Of a stretch of 62,259 nucleotides of DNA, positions 25,123-34,314 are shown in pieces. The translations under genes were made by a program, and so were the position numbers. Below the pieces are notes generated by a model. The model was not told where the DNA came from. It was given only the letters and a program-made list of their open reading frames with translations, and made no database searches. The DNA is from an uncultured Clostridia bacterium (GTDB lineage: Bacteria; Bacillota; Clostridia; Christensenellales; Aristaeellaceae), in contig CAKUFA010000013.1 in NCBI GenBank assembly GCA_934647165.1, forward strand, positions 1 to 62,259, given 5' to 3'. How positions within the stretch are numbered: the stretch's first letter is position 1; each line of letters opens with the position of its first letter.

Positions 25123-26031
25123 TTGCGATTTCTGCTGCTGACAGGGCTGAGCGGCGCAGGTAAAACGGCTGCGACGCGTTATTTGGAGGACATGGGTGCA
25201 TTTTGCGTGGACAATCTGCCGCCCATGATGATGCTCAAGTTTATGGAGGCGTGCCAAACGTCAGCCATGCACTGCAAGCTGGTGGCACTGGCAGTGGACG
25301 TGCGCAGCGGCGAATTTTTCGACGCAAAGGCCGTTAGCCAATTGATTGACGAAACGCGCCACCTGGGCTATGAAATTGAGACGCTGTTCATGGAGGCAAG
25401 CGATGATGTGCTGGTGAGCCGCTACAAGGAAACGCGGCGCGACCATCCGCTTGCCAATGAAAACGTGACCCTCATGCAGGCCATTGCCCAGGAGCGGGAA
25501 ATGCTTGAGCCCCTGCGTGAAACGGCCAACTATGTGATCGATACATCGGGACTCAAGCCCAAGGCACTCCAGCGCAAGCTGCAAACCATTGTGGCGCAGG
25601 ATGACGGGGCGGCAGGCGCGCCTATGCGGCTGGAAATCATGTCCTTCGGCTTCAAGCGCGGGCTTCCGCGACAGGCTGATCTGGTGTTTGACGTGCGTTT
25701 CCTGCCCAATCCTTTTTACATTGAGGGGCTTGGTCGGCACACGGGGCTGGATGAAGATGTGCGCGAATTTGTGATGCAGCACCCGGTGACAGAAGAGTTT
25801 ATGCGCAAGGTGACCGATATGCTGGATTTTCTCCTGCCGCATTATCAGGAGGAAGGAAAACACCGCCTGGTGATTGCCATTGGCTGCACGGGGGGCGCGC
25901 ACCGCTCGGTAGCCATTGCTGAAGCCATCGGCGCCTATCTGCGAGAGAAGAAGTATCAGGTGGAAGTGAACCATCGCGACCTTGACATGGAGCAGGCGCG
26001 GTGGAAAAACGGCGCGGAGCTGGCCGAATAA
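25123..26031 (+). CDS. rapZ: RNase adapter / nucleotide-binding protein RapZ (YvcJ)
   Basis: RapZ-family proteins bind nucleotides and link cell-wall precursor status to RNA regulation in enterobacteria; the Bacillus homologue YvcJ is a GTPase needed for normal competence. The 302-residue product has Walker A GLSGAGKT at residues 8-15, VDNLPPMMM, and the C-terminal metabolite-binding part with IGCTGGAHRSVAIAE. The TTG at 25123 is chosen: GGGGGAG lies 7 bases upstream and the protein then begins like the family (RFLLLTGLSG). The longer frame overlaps murB. Confidence 0.95.
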   Translation: MRFLLLTGLSGAGKTAATRYLEDMGAFCVDNLPPMMMLKFMEACQTSAMHCKLVALAVDVRSGEFFDAKAVSQLIDETRHLGYEIETLFMEASDDVLVSRYKETRRDHPLANENVTLMQAIAQEREMLEPLRETANYVIDTSGLKPKALQRKLQTIVAQDDGAAGAPMRLEIMSFGFKRGLPRQADLVFDVRFLPNPFYIEGLGRHTGLDEDVREFVMQHPVTEEFMRKVTDMLDFLLPHYQEEGKHRLVIAIGCTGGAHRSVAIAEAIGAYLREKKYQVEVNHRDLDMEQARWKNGAELAE

Positions 26032-26043
26032 GCGGAGGGAGCC

Positions 26044-27024
26044 ATGTCCTTTTCATCCACGGTAAAGGAGGAACTGCTGCATCTTCCGCTGGGCAAAAGC
26101 TGCTGCATGCTTTCCGAACTCAGCGCGCTTACGCAGACGTCCGGCAGCCTGTCGCTTCGAGGTGGAGGCCGTGTGCGCGTGACCTGGCGGGTGGAAAGCG
26201 CGGCCCTGGCACGGCGCATTTTTCTCCTGCTCAGGAGCCGCCTGAACCTTGTGCCGACGCTGCACTTTGTGCAGCACAGCCGTCTGGGCGGTCAACGCAT
26301 CTGTGTGCTGACGCTTGAGGATCAGGATGCGCAAAAGCTACTGTTGGCGCTGCACATGATGGAGCAGGGGGAGGACGGAGAAATCAGCCTGCGCCGCACT
26401 GCGCCGCGGCATCCTATGACGCGGCAATGCTGCCGCCGTGCCTTTTTGCGGGCGGCTTTCCTTGGCTGCGGCACCATGACCAGCCCCGAGAAAGGCTATC
26501 ACTTTGAATGGGTGGCCACGGAGCAGACGCTTCGGCAGACCATTGGCCGGCTGCTGGAAAAGTCCGGCTTGCCGCTGCACGAGCATGTGCGCAAGGGGCA
26601 GAATGTCATTTACCTGAAAGGTGCGCAGCAAATTGCCGACATGCTGGCACTCATGGGGGCATCCGGCGCGATGCTGCAAATGGAGAACATCCGCATCCAG
26701 AAACAGATGCGCGGTGAAGCGAACCGCGCCAGCAACTGCGATGAACACAATGCCGAACGCATGGTGGGGGCAGCCCAGCAGCAGGTAGAGGCCATTAAGC
26801 TGATTTCCATCCATCGGGGCCTTTACAGTTTGCCCAAGAGCCTGGAACAGATTGCCCGCGCGCGGCTGGAACATCCGGACATGAGCCTGATTGAACTAGG
26901 TCAAACCCTGGATCCGCCTGTGGGCAAAAGCGGCGTGAACCATCGCATGCGGCGGCTGATAGCCGTTGCAAACGAAATCCTTGAAGAAAATGGGCAGCAA
27001 GACCCGAAGGAGGTACAACCATGA
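26044..27024 (+). CDS. whiA: DNA-binding protein WhiA
   Basis: WhiA joins a LAGLIDADG-like N-terminal fold to a C-terminal helix-turn-helix and affects cell division and, in actinomycetes, sporulation. The 326-residue product has the family start MSFSSTVKEELLHL, the FLRAAFLGCGTMTSPEKGYH motif (quoted across its core) and the C-terminal HTH ending HPDMSLIELGQTLDPPVGKS. GGAGGGA precedes the ATG. In Bacillus whiA (yvcL) lies between yvcK and crh; here rapZ is directly upstream and yvcK is missing. The stop overlaps the next gene (ATGA). Confidence 0.96.
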   Translation: MSFSSTVKEELLHLPLGKSCCMLSELSALTQTSGSLSLRGGGRVRVTWRVESAALARRIFLLLRSRLNLVPTLHFVQHSRLGGQRICVLTLEDQDAQKLLLALHMMEQGEDGEISLRRTAPRHPMTRQCCRRAFLRAAFLGCGTMTSPEKGYHFEWVATEQTLRQTIGRLLEKSGLPLHEHVRKGQNVIYLKGAQQIADMLALMGASGAMLQMENIRIQKQMRGEANRASNCDEHNAERMVGAAQQQVEAIKLISIHRGLYSLPKSLEQIARARLEHPDMSLIELGQTLDPPVGKSGVNHRMRRLIAVANEILEENGQQDPKEVQP

Positions 27025-27278
27025 TCCGTGAATCTATCGAATTTCCCACGGAAGCCCTGATGAACCGTGCCAATGCCGCCGCTGTGGTGCAGGTGGCCAG
27101 CCGCTTTGAGGCACGCATCATGATTGAACGGGAGCACAAGATTGTTAACGCCAAGTCCATGCTTGGCCTGCTCAGCCTGTATGGCGATACGAAATCCCCC
27201 ATGACCCTGCTGGTGGAGGGAGAAGATGAGCAGCAGGCGGCCGAGGCAGTGAGGGCATTGGTGGCAACGTTGGCTTAA
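27021..27278 (+). CDS. HPr-like protein lacking the active histidine (Crh-like)
   Basis: HPr carries phosphate on His15 in the sugar PTS, while Crh of Bacillus lacks His15 but keeps regulatory Ser46 and acts with CcpA in catabolite control. The 85-residue product aligns without gaps: position 15 is Asn (ALMNRANAA) and the usual Arg17 is Ala, while Ser46 is kept in VNAKSMLGLLSL. It therefore cannot take part in phosphotransfer but could be a target of HPr kinase. It is coupled to whiA by a four-base overlap, the same neighbour as crh in Bacillus. Whether HPr kinase or a true HPr exists is outside this window. Confidence 0.9.
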   Translation: MIRESIEFPTEALMNRANAAAVVQVASRFEARIMIEREHKIVNAKSMLGLLSLYGDTKSPMTLLVEGEDEQQAAEAVRALVATLA

Positions 27279-27297
27279 AACGAGAACCATGGCAAAA

Positions 27298-27345
27298 AGC
27301 ACCGCAGCCTGCTTCCCAGGAAAAGGGAAGGCTGGCTGCGGTGCT
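27298..27345 (-). terminator. Terminator between convergent genes
   Basis: AGCACCGCAGCC (27298-27309) pairs with GGCTGCGGTGCT (27334-27345), with a second inner stem CTTCCC/GGGAAG. The T-run is on the minus strand, so it mainly stops the anti-sigma gene, but it should also hinder read-through from the crh-like gene. Confidence 0.85.
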
Positions 27346-27359
27346 CTGCATTCGGGATG

Positions 27360-28442
27360 TTACCGGGCTTCAAGCGTCAGCGAACCAAGCTCCGTTTCCT
27401 GGCAATCGCCGCTTCGAATAAGAGAAAGGGTCAGCTGCTTCGGCGGCTGTTGGAAGGGAACCAAACTTCCCGTAATATCGAGGGACTGGCCTGCGAGTGC
27501 AGAATCGCAGGTCCTGTTCATGATTCCTTCCGGACAGGGAACGCCGTCCTCTGTCTTAAAGGCCATGCGGCTGAAAAAGTCAAAGACCAAATCGGGATCA
27601 AGCACGGTGCAGTGCAGCGTGTAATAGCAGGCCAACGCCGTGCCGGTAAACACTGCGCCGTCAACGCGCAGCCCACAGGCGGGAAGCTCCAGCGCGGTGC
27701 GGCTTGCTGCCTGCCAAAGCGCCGGGGACGCGGTCAGCGTGAGGGAAAAGTCCTCCCGCACAAAGCGAGAAGCGTCAGGCGCGCCATCAACGGTGACGGG
27801 CATGGACGAGAGCGACAGGGGCAGGGTCAGCGTGCTGCCGGAAGCGGGAATGAACAGTGTTTCCAGCAGTGTGCCATCCTGCCAACCGGCGGCCATGGTA
27901 TAGGAAATGCTGTCCATGCCCAGATCTGCGCTGACAAACCGGGTATAGCCATGGGCGGCGGCATAGGCGGCAAGGGTGGTTTCCGTGCCCTCCATTGTGG
28001 CGGGAAGCTCCGATACATAGCCGTTCGCCGCGTTGGAGGGCGTCAGGTCTTCGCTGAGGAGCATTGTCGCATTGTCCTTGGGGGTTATTGCCGCCAGGAT
28101 GTATGCGCCATGCCCGTCATAAGCCGCCTCTCGAATGGCGAGGGTCACGTCGTCTGTTTCCGCTGTGACGCTAAGGGGCTGTATCATATCCGTCGCCTGG
28201 GGCAGGAAGGTGTCGCCGCCCTGCCGGCGCAGGCTGTCCAGCAGGCCAAAGCCTGCTGCGGCCAGTGCAATGCCGGCAGCCAGCAGCAGAAGCAGCATCA
28301 TCACAAAAGCCAAAGATAGTTTTCTTTTCATGCAGGGTTTCTCCTTTCGCATGCGGCGGAACAGTTTTTGCGTGTCCTCCGCTGTCCATTCGCAGGCGGA
28401 AAGCTGCCGGTCAAGCATTGGGCGAATCTCATGGTCTTTCAT
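27360..28442 (-). CDS. Membrane anti-sigma factor-like protein (DUF4179-like)
   Basis: The 360-residue protein has a cytosolic head with the pattern MLDRQLSACEWTAEDTQKLF, a basic stretch, one membrane span (LSLAFVMMLLLLLAAGIALAAAG region, residues about 43-65) and a large extracellular domain (DDVTLAIREAAYDGHGAYILAAI, key residues) as in DUF4179 proteins paired with ECF sigma factors. It overlaps the sigma gene by 14 bases. It should hold the sigma factor at the membrane until a signal from outside arrives; the signal is unknown. Confidence 0.85.
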   Translation of the reverse strand: MKDHEIRPMLDRQLSACEWTAEDTQKLFRRMRKEKPCMKRKLSLAFVMMLLLLLAAGIALAAAGFGLLDSLRRQGGDTFLPQATDMIQPLSVTAETDDVTLAIREAAYDGHGAYILAAITPKDNATMLLSEDLTPSNAANGYVSELPATMEGTETTLAAYAAAHGYTRFVSADLGMDSISYTMAAGWQDGTLLETLFIPASGSTLTLPLSLSSMPVTVDGAPDASRFVREDFSLTLTASPALWQAASRTALELPACGLRVDGAVFTGTALACYYTLHCTVLDPDLVFDFFSRMAFKTEDGVPCPEGIMNRTCDSALAGQSLDITGSLVPFQQPPKQLTLSLIRSGDCQETELGSLTLEAR

Positions 28443-28950
28443 CCTCTCCGCCTCCTTCCAGTTGAGTTTTAAGCATCTTGCGTGCCCGCATCAGGCGGGA
28501 TTTGACGGTGTTTATGTTGCTGCCCAGCACGGCAGCAGCTTCTGCAAGCGACAGACCCTGATAGTAGTGCAAAAGCACCACTTCCCGATACCGGCGGGGC
28601 AGCGCCATCACCTCGTTCACAAGGGAGGATTCCTGAGGAAACTGCACGGAGCCTGACGGAAGATTATCCGGGGTAACGCGCCTGTCCATGTGGCGGAACC
28701 AGCCTGTGCGCTGCATATCACGGCATGTGTTGATGGCAATGCGCATCAGCCAGGTTTTTTCACTGGCATCACCGCGGAAGGTGTCATAGGCGCGCCATGC
28801 CTTGAGAAAGGTTTCCTGCGCCGCGTCCTCGGCAAGGGACAAATCGTGCAGATACAGCAGGCACATGCGCTTGACCGCTGTGCCGTAGGCAGCCACAAGG
28901 CGTTCCATTTCCGCTTCACCGGCTTTGCGTGAGCTCGCCGCAAAGTCCAT
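28429..28950 (-). CDS. ECF-type RNA polymerase sigma-70 factor
   Basis: The 173-residue protein has region 2 (LYLHDLSLAEDAAQETFLKAW with TWLMRIAINTCRD) and region 4 with the helix-turn-helix YYQGLSLAEAAAVLGSNINTVKSRLMRARKML (key parts). It directs transcription of an unknown regulon, normally including its own gene. The ATG at 28950 sits 7 bases after AAGGAGGTG; the GTG at 28959 overlaps that ribosome site. The anti-sigma gene follows with overlap. I could not identify an autoregulated promoter in 28951-29110. Confidence 0.94.
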   Translation of the reverse strand: MDFAASSRKAGEAEMERLVAAYGTAVKRMCLLYLHDLSLAEDAAQETFLKAWRAYDTFRGDASEKTWLMRIAINTCRDMQRTGWFRHMDRRVTPDNLPSGSVQFPQESSLVNEVMALPRRYREVVLLHYYQGLSLAEAAAVLGSNINTVKSRLMRARKMLKTQLEGGGEDERP

Positions 28951-29110
28951 GCCCTTCACCTCCTTTCACTTCTTTGACGAATGCGCGATGGTGAATGGGT
29001 GCATGCGAAAAAAAGAATGATGCAAATATTTCGCCAAAGGAAAAGAAAAATCTTCTTTCCGGAGGAAAAATTGCACAGTCTTGATTTTTCCCACTTTTTC
29101 CGTGCGTTGA

Positions 29111-29139
29111 TTGCTCAGCCGGGGTGAATATGCTATAAT
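29111..29139 (+). promoter_or_regulatory. Sigma-A promoter of the M42 peptidase operon
   Basis: TTGCTC (29111-29116), 17-base spacer ending in TGC (extended -10), TATAAT (29134-29139), 34 bases before the ATG at 29173. Confidence 0.75.
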
Positions 29140-29172
29140 AGCAAAAGACTATATCCCAAAGGAGGATAAGGC

Positions 29173-30210
29173 ATGGACGTGCAAAAGATCCTGACGGAAG
29201 CTGCGGCGCTTGTGGGGCCCAGCGGGCAGGAAGCACCGGTGGCAGCCTATTTTGCCGAGGAGTTCCGTCCTTTTGTGGACGAGGTGCGGGTGGACGATAT
29301 GTTCAACGTCATTGCGCACAAAAAGGGCACAGGCCCCAAGGTGATGCTCTGTGCTCACATGGATGAAATCGGCCTGATGGTGTCGCATATTGAGGAAGAT
29401 GGCGCGATCAGACTGGGGCAGGTGGGTGGCGTTGACCCTCGCATTCTGCCTGCATGCCGCGTGTGGGTGCACGGCAAAGAAAAGCTCTTTGGCACCATTG
29501 GCGCGCTTCCGCCGCACCTGCTCACAAGCGAGCAGCGGGGGAAAAACTATCAGCGTGAGGAACTGTACGTGGATGTTGGGCTCCCTGCTGAAAAAGTGAA
29601 GGAACTGGTGCGCACAGGCGATCTGGTAACCTTTGCTACGCCTTCCACGCCACTGCTCAACGGGCAGTTTGCCTCCAAAACCATGGATGACAGGGCTTGT
29701 GTGGCCATCCTGCTGTGCGCGGCAGAGCGGCTTAGCCGCATGGCCTGCGATGCGGATGTGTACTTTGTCGGCTCCACACAGGAGGAAGTTGGCAGCCGCG
29801 GCGCGGCAACGGCGGCCTTTGCTATTGATCCTGATCTTTCGGTGGCGCTGGATGTGGATCATGCAACAATCCCCGGAAGCCGTCCGGATACGACCGTGGA
29901 ACTGGACAGCCTGAACGCGTCTGTTGGGCCTTATATTCAACCGAAGCTTTTGAAGCGCCTGCTGGACTGTGCGGACAGCCACCATGTGAAGCTGCAAACA
30001 TCCGTGTGCAATCGGGACACGGCGACCGATGCGGACGAGGTGATTCTTGCCCGGGCAGGAATCCCGACGGTGCTTTTGTCCCTGCCGCTGAAATATATGC
30101 ACACCACGGTGGAAACCATCGACCTTGCGGCGCTGCGTGAAGGCGGGCGTGTGATTGCCCATTTCCTCAGTGAGCTGGATGCGGGATGGGAGGATGACCT
30201 ATGGATCTGA
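29173..30210 (+). CDS. M42 family metallo-aminopeptidase, paralogue 1
   Basis: M42 enzymes are cytosolic, often dodecameric, dinuclear zinc or cobalt aminopeptidases that trim peptides. The 345-residue protein keeps the metal and catalytic motifs: CAHMDEIG, TMDDRAC, TQEEVGSRGA, LDVDHAT and the final YMHTTVE histidine. AAAGGAGG lies 9 bases before the ATG. It overlaps the next M42 gene by ten bases. The three tandem copies are clearly diverged (different lengths and active-site neighbours), suggesting different peptide specificities. Confidence 0.93.
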   Translation: MDVQKILTEAAALVGPSGQEAPVAAYFAEEFRPFVDEVRVDDMFNVIAHKKGTGPKVMLCAHMDEIGLMVSHIEEDGAIRLGQVGGVDPRILPACRVWVHGKEKLFGTIGALPPHLLTSEQRGKNYQREELYVDVGLPAEKVKELVRTGDLVTFATPSTPLLNGQFASKTMDDRACVAILLCAAERLSRMACDADVYFVGSTQEEVGSRGAATAAFAIDPDLSVALDVDHATIPGSRPDTTVELDSLNASVGPYIQPKLLKRLLDCADSHHVKLQTSVCNRDTATDADEVILARAGIPTVLLSLPLKYMHTTVETIDLAALREGGRVIAHFLSELDAGWEDDLWI

Positions 30211-31208
30211 AACAGTTAACGGAGTTGAATGCTGTAAGCGGGCATGAGCAGCTGATGCGCCGCACGCTGCTGGAAGAGCTGAAAAGCACGGGCGCTCAGG
30301 TGTCCATCGACCGGGCGGGCAACGTGGTGGCTGTGAAAAAGGGAACTGCGGATGTGCCCAAGCGGGTGATGGTGGCTGCCCATATGGATGAGGTGGGGCT
30401 GATTGTCACCTCGGCGACCGACGAGGGCTTTCTGCGGGTTGCGCCTGTGGGCGGCGTGGACTCCCGGGTGGTGATTTCCAAGCGCGTTACGGTGGGGGAT
30501 GACAAGGTTCCGGGCATCATCGGGGCAATGGCCATCCATTTGCAAAGCGCTGCGGATCGCCAGCATGTGCTGGGCTACAGCGACATTTATGTGGACATTG
30601 GCGCCAAGGACAAAGCCGAGGCGGAACAAAAAGCCCCGAAGGGAACCTACATTGCCTTCGATACGCCTTTTGTAGCCTTTGGCGACGACCGGGTGAGCGC
30701 CAAGGCGCTGGATGATCGCGTGGGCTGCTGGAACCTGCTTCGGCTGCTGGAGGGCGAGTATCCCTGCGATGTCATCGGTGTGTTTACTTCCGAGGAAGAG
30801 GTTGGCTGCCGGGGCGCCAAGGGTGCGGCTTTTGCCCAGGCGCCGGATATGGGGCTGGTGCTGGAAGGCACCGCGGCCAATGACCTGGGCATGGTGGATG
30901 AGGCGTGGCGATGCTGTGAACAGGGCAAGGGTGTGGCTGTGTCCTTCATGGACAATGCTTCCATCGGCAACAGGACGCTGTTCAGGCAGGCGCTTCAGGC
31001 AGCGCAGGAGGAGGGCATTCCCTGTCAGGTTAAGCAGCTGGTGAGCGGAGGCAACGATGCGGGCGCAATTCAGCGTGCCCGGGAAGGCGTGCCGACGCTG
31101 GTGCTGTCCGTCCCCTGCCGGTACATCCACAGCCCGTCCTCCGTGGTGAAGATGAGCGATGTGGACGCCCAGCTGGCACTGACCAGGGCGCTGCTTATGC
31201 GGATGTAA
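30201..31208 (+). CDS. M42 family metallo-aminopeptidase, paralogue 2
   Basis: The 335-residue protein keeps AAHMDEVG, LDDRVGCWN, SEEEVGCRGA, LEGTAAND and YIHSPSS, so the two-metal centre looks complete. In place of the Asp-Val-Asp strand of paralogue 1 it has LVLEGTAA, as in frv/YsdC-type members. Its ATG lies inside the end of paralogue 1, which indicates coupled translation. It starts directly with the catalytic domain (MDLKQLTELNAVSGHE). Confidence 0.93.
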   Translation: MDLKQLTELNAVSGHEQLMRRTLLEELKSTGAQVSIDRAGNVVAVKKGTADVPKRVMVAAHMDEVGLIVTSATDEGFLRVAPVGGVDSRVVISKRVTVGDDKVPGIIGAMAIHLQSAADRQHVLGYSDIYVDIGAKDKAEAEQKAPKGTYIAFDTPFVAFGDDRVSAKALDDRVGCWNLLRLLEGEYPCDVIGVFTSEEEVGCRGAKGAAFAQAPDMGLVLEGTAANDLGMVDEAWRCCEQGKGVAVSFMDNASIGNRTLFRQALQAAQEEGIPCQVKQLVSGGNDAGAIQRAREGVPTLVLSVPCRYIHSPSSVVKMSDVDAQLALTRALLMRM

Positions 31209-31273
31209 GTTGCCTGCTCCCTTGATGACAACGTGTGCAGAAGATGCTTCTGCGATGCGAAAGGAGAACCGTT

Positions 31274-32260
31274 ATGTTTGATTTGTTGAAAAAGGTGCTT
31301 GCCCCCATCGGCCCCTCCGGGCGGGAAGAACCCGTGGCTGAGGCCATCCGGCAGGAAATTGCTCCTTATGTGGATGAAATGCGAACCGACGCGATGGGCA
31401 ACCTGATTGCCGTGAAGCGCGGCAAGGGCGAAAAGCCCCGCAAGGTGATGATCAGCGCGCATATGGATCATATCGGCTTTGTGGTGACCGGGTATGAGAA
31501 GGAGGGCTTCCTGCGGGTGACGAACGTAGGCGGCCTTGGTGCGTCCGGCTGCGGCAATGTGCGCCATGTGGTGTTTGAAAACGGCGTGGAAGGCGTTGTG
31601 GCGGTGGAACCCGTGAAGGGCTCGCCGGAAATGAAGCACCTGTTTGTGGACATTGGAGCCCAAGATAAGGCTGAAGCTGAAAAGATGGTGAAGCTGGGCG
31701 ATATGGCGGTGTTTGCGCCGGATGTGTTCCGCCTTGGGGAGCATCGCGTGGCAAGCCCGGCCATGGATGACCGCTGCGCCTGCGCGCTGCTGGCCAAGCT
31801 GTTGCAAACCCTGGGGGAGACGGAGGATACCGTGATTGCCGCCTTTACGGTGCAGGAAGAAGTCGGCTGCCGCGGCGCGGCCACCGCATCCTTTGCCGAA
31901 GCGCCGGATATAGGCATCGCACTGGATGTGACAGCCTGGGGCGACACACCGGAAACCAAGCTGCCCGATATTCGCCTGGGCGATGGCATCGGTGTGAAAG
32001 TGATGGATCACGGCAGCATTTCCAATCCGAAGCTGCGGGATGAATTGCTCTTGTGCGGTGAAAAGGCGGGCGTGAAGACCCAGCGCGAGGTGCTGCCCTT
32101 TGGCGGCACGGATGCGGGCGCCATGCAGCTCAGCCGCGGCGGCATTCCGGTGTGCACGCTGTCCGTGCCCTGCCGTTATGTGCACTCCGCCTGCGAAGTG
32201 ATTGACCTGCGGGATATGGAAGCCGGACTGCAGGTGCTTAAAACCTATCTGGAAAAGTAA
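31274..32260 (+). CDS. M42 family metallo-aminopeptidase, paralogue 3
   Basis: The 328-residue protein has SAHMDHIG, MDDRCAC, VQEEVGCRGA, ALDVTAWGDTP and YVHSACE; the metal ligands are conserved. The ATG at 31274 follows AAGGAGAA by 6 bases; the longer frame adds a stretch with no homology. It is 65 bases after paralogue 2. A weak hairpin terminator follows at 32271. Confidence 0.93.
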   Translation: MFDLLKKVLAPIGPSGREEPVAEAIRQEIAPYVDEMRTDAMGNLIAVKRGKGEKPRKVMISAHMDHIGFVVTGYEKEGFLRVTNVGGLGASGCGNVRHVVFENGVEGVVAVEPVKGSPEMKHLFVDIGAQDKAEAEKMVKLGDMAVFAPDVFRLGEHRVASPAMDDRCACALLAKLLQTLGETEDTVIAAFTVQEEVGCRGAATASFAEAPDIGIALDVTAWGDTPETKLPDIRLGDGIGVKVMDHGSISNPKLRDELLLCGEKAGVKTQREVLPFGGTDAGAMQLSRGGIPVCTLSVPCRYVHSACEVIDLRDMEAGLQVLKTYLEK

Positions 32261-32270
32261 GAGTCTTTAT

Positions 32271-32302
32271 GCTGTGCGGGGCGGTTTTCTGCTCCGCACA
32301 GC
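32271..32302 (+). terminator. Possible weak terminator
   Basis: GCTGTGCGG (32271-32279) pairs with CCGCACAGC (32294-32302), but the T-run starts only after GTGAA, so termination may be partial. Confidence 0.5.
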
Positions 32303-32334
32303 GTGAATTTTTGAACATGGATGGAGGCTGAAAC

Positions 32335-34311
32335 GTGCTGGCGCTGACGTATCTGTGCTGCTTCCTTGCCTGCGGTTTGGCTGGCGTGCATTTTCTTTTG
32401 CCGCGGCAGAGCATGCTAACGCGGGTGTGGCTTGGGCTGAGCCTTGGGCTGCTGGAGATGATGTGGCTGCCGGCGCTGTGCGCGTTTCTGCTGGGGTTCA
32501 CCATGGGGGCACACTGGACGGCGCTGGCGCTGGTACTCCTCCTCACGGCGGGGCTGTATGCTGCGCGGGACAAGCGACCGGTGAAGAAATGGGATGCACA
32601 GGAGCGCACATTGCTTTGTCAGCTGCTTGCAGTTGCCCTGCCGCTGACCATCCTGTCCGGCTATTTGCAGTATACCCATATGATGCGTGTGGCGGAGGAC
32701 GGAAGCTGGCATGTGGGGCAGAGCACCTATGGCGATTTGCCTATGCACCTGAGCTTTATCACCAGCCTGAAAAACGCGGCTTTTCCACCGGAATACAGCA
32801 TTTTCCCCGGGCACCGTTTGTCCTACCCATTCCTGGCGGACAGCTTATCCACCAGTTTTTACCTGATGGGATGGAGCTTGCAGGCGGCCGTTGCTGTTCC
32901 TGCCACGGTGATGATGGCGCTGTGCTTCATGGGCGTGATGATCCTGGCGAGGGAAATGACCCTGGGGCGCAAAACGGTGGTGCTGGCAACGCTGCTGTTC
33001 TTCCTCAATGGCGGACTCGGTTTTTTGTATGACTTTGATCAGGCGGCAGGCTTTGAGGCGGATGGAAGCTTGACGGTTTTCGCGCGGCTGAAGACGATTC
33101 TGACAGGCTTTTATAAAACGCCCACCAATCAGCCGGATCCCAACAATCTGCGCTGGTCAAATGTGATTGCCGACCTGATGGTGCCCCAGCGCACACTGTT
33201 GGGCGGCTGGTGCATGGTGATTCCGTGCTTCTATCTCCTGTATCAATCCTTTGACCCCGGCAGGCGGGAAGCGCGCGGCAATGTGCGCATGGAAACGCTG
33301 CTTGGTGTGTGGGCAGGGGCGCTGCCGCTTATTCATACGCATTCCTTCCTGGCCCTTGGATTGTGTTCGCTTGGAATGATGGTGTATGATCTTCGGCATG
33401 ATGAAGCGCGCAGGATGCTATGGCGGCGCTATGTGTGCTATGGTGTGCTTGCCGTTGCGCTTGCGCTGCCGCAATTGATCTGTTTTACCTTTGCACAGAC
33501 CTTCCAGCCATCAGGCGGGGAGGATGCAGGCGGCAGCTTTCTCACCCTCCAATTCAACTGGGTCAATAATCCTGATGGCAGGGGCATGCGGGATTTCTAC
33601 CTGTGGTTCTATGTGAAGAACATCGGCTTGCCGGTGCTGGCACTGCTGTTTGCTTTGTGCGAGCGGGATCGCCATAAGCGGCGCATTTTTGCCGGTGCGC
33701 TGCCCATCATCCTTGCGGCGGAACTGGTGCGCTTTCAGCCCAATGCCTATGATAACAATAAGCTTCTGTATCTTGCGTGGCTTTTGTGCTGCATGATTGT
33801 GGCGGATTGGTGTGCGCAGATGTGGCGCCGCTTGAAGGGGCTGCGGGCGCGCCCGGTGATGGCATGCATCGCGGCGGTGATGGTGTTCCTCTCCGCCACG
33901 CTGACGCTTTGGCGGGAGTGTGTGAGCGACTATCAGGCTTTTTCTGCTGATGCGGTGGAAGCAGGGGAATATTTGCGGGATGAAACGCCGGAGCACTGCG
34001 TGGTGCTCACCGGCACCCAGCACCTGAATCCGGTTTGTGCCATTGCGGGGCGAACGGTGGTGTGCGGCGGCGGAACGCTGTGGCTGCACTGGCATGGCTT
34101 CAATGTTTATGGCAGGCAGGCAGAACTGGAAGCGTTTTACCAAGCGCCCGCAGCGCACCTGGAGCTGCTCACCCAATATGATGTGAGCTACATCTATGTC
34201 AGCAGCTATGAGCGCAGCCAGTATACCGTGGATGTGCGCGCGCTGGATGAAATGTTCCAGCGGGTGTTTGAAAACGGCGAGGCAATCATCTGGAAAGTGC
34301 CGGAGGGATGA
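32335..34311 (+). CDS. Large polytopic membrane protein, GT-C glycosyltransferase-like
   Basis: The 658-residue product has some 11 to 13 hydrophobic segments and a loop motif GDLPMHLSFITSL after the third to fourth segment, reminiscent of the acidic-residue loop of GT-C lipid-linked glycosyltransferases. The C-terminal 130 residues (from AVEAGEYLRDETPEHCVVL) form a soluble extracellular domain, also typical of that class. I cannot name the substrate. The GTG at 32335 follows GGAGG by 8 bases. The small gene at 34315 follows directly. Confidence 0.75.
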   Translation: MLALTYLCCFLACGLAGVHFLLPRQSMLTRVWLGLSLGLLEMMWLPALCAFLLGFTMGAHWTALALVLLLTAGLYAARDKRPVKKWDAQERTLLCQLLAVALPLTILSGYLQYTHMMRVAEDGSWHVGQSTYGDLPMHLSFITSLKNAAFPPEYSIFPGHRLSYPFLADSLSTSFYLMGWSLQAAVAVPATVMMALCFMGVMILAREMTLGRKTVVLATLLFFLNGGLGFLYDFDQAAGFEADGSLTVFARLKTILTGFYKTPTNQPDPNNLRWSNVIADLMVPQRTLLGGWCMVIPCFYLLYQSFDPGRREARGNVRMETLLGVWAGALPLIHTHSFLALGLCSLGMMVYDLRHDEARRMLWRRYVCYGVLAVALALPQLICFTFAQTFQPSGGEDAGGSFLTLQFNWVNNPDGRGMRDFYLWFYVKNIGLPVLALLFALCERDRHKRRIFAGALPIILAAELVRFQPNAYDNNKLLYLAWLLCCMIVADWCAQMWRRLKGLRARPVMACIAAVMVFLSATLTLWRECVSDYQAFSADAVEAGEYLRDETPEHCVVLTGTQHLNPVCAIAGRTVVCGGGTLWLHWHGFNVYGRQAELEAFYQAPAAHLELLTQYDVSYIYVSSYERSQYTVDVRALDEMFQRVFENGEAIIWKVPEG

Positions 34312-34314
34312 CGG

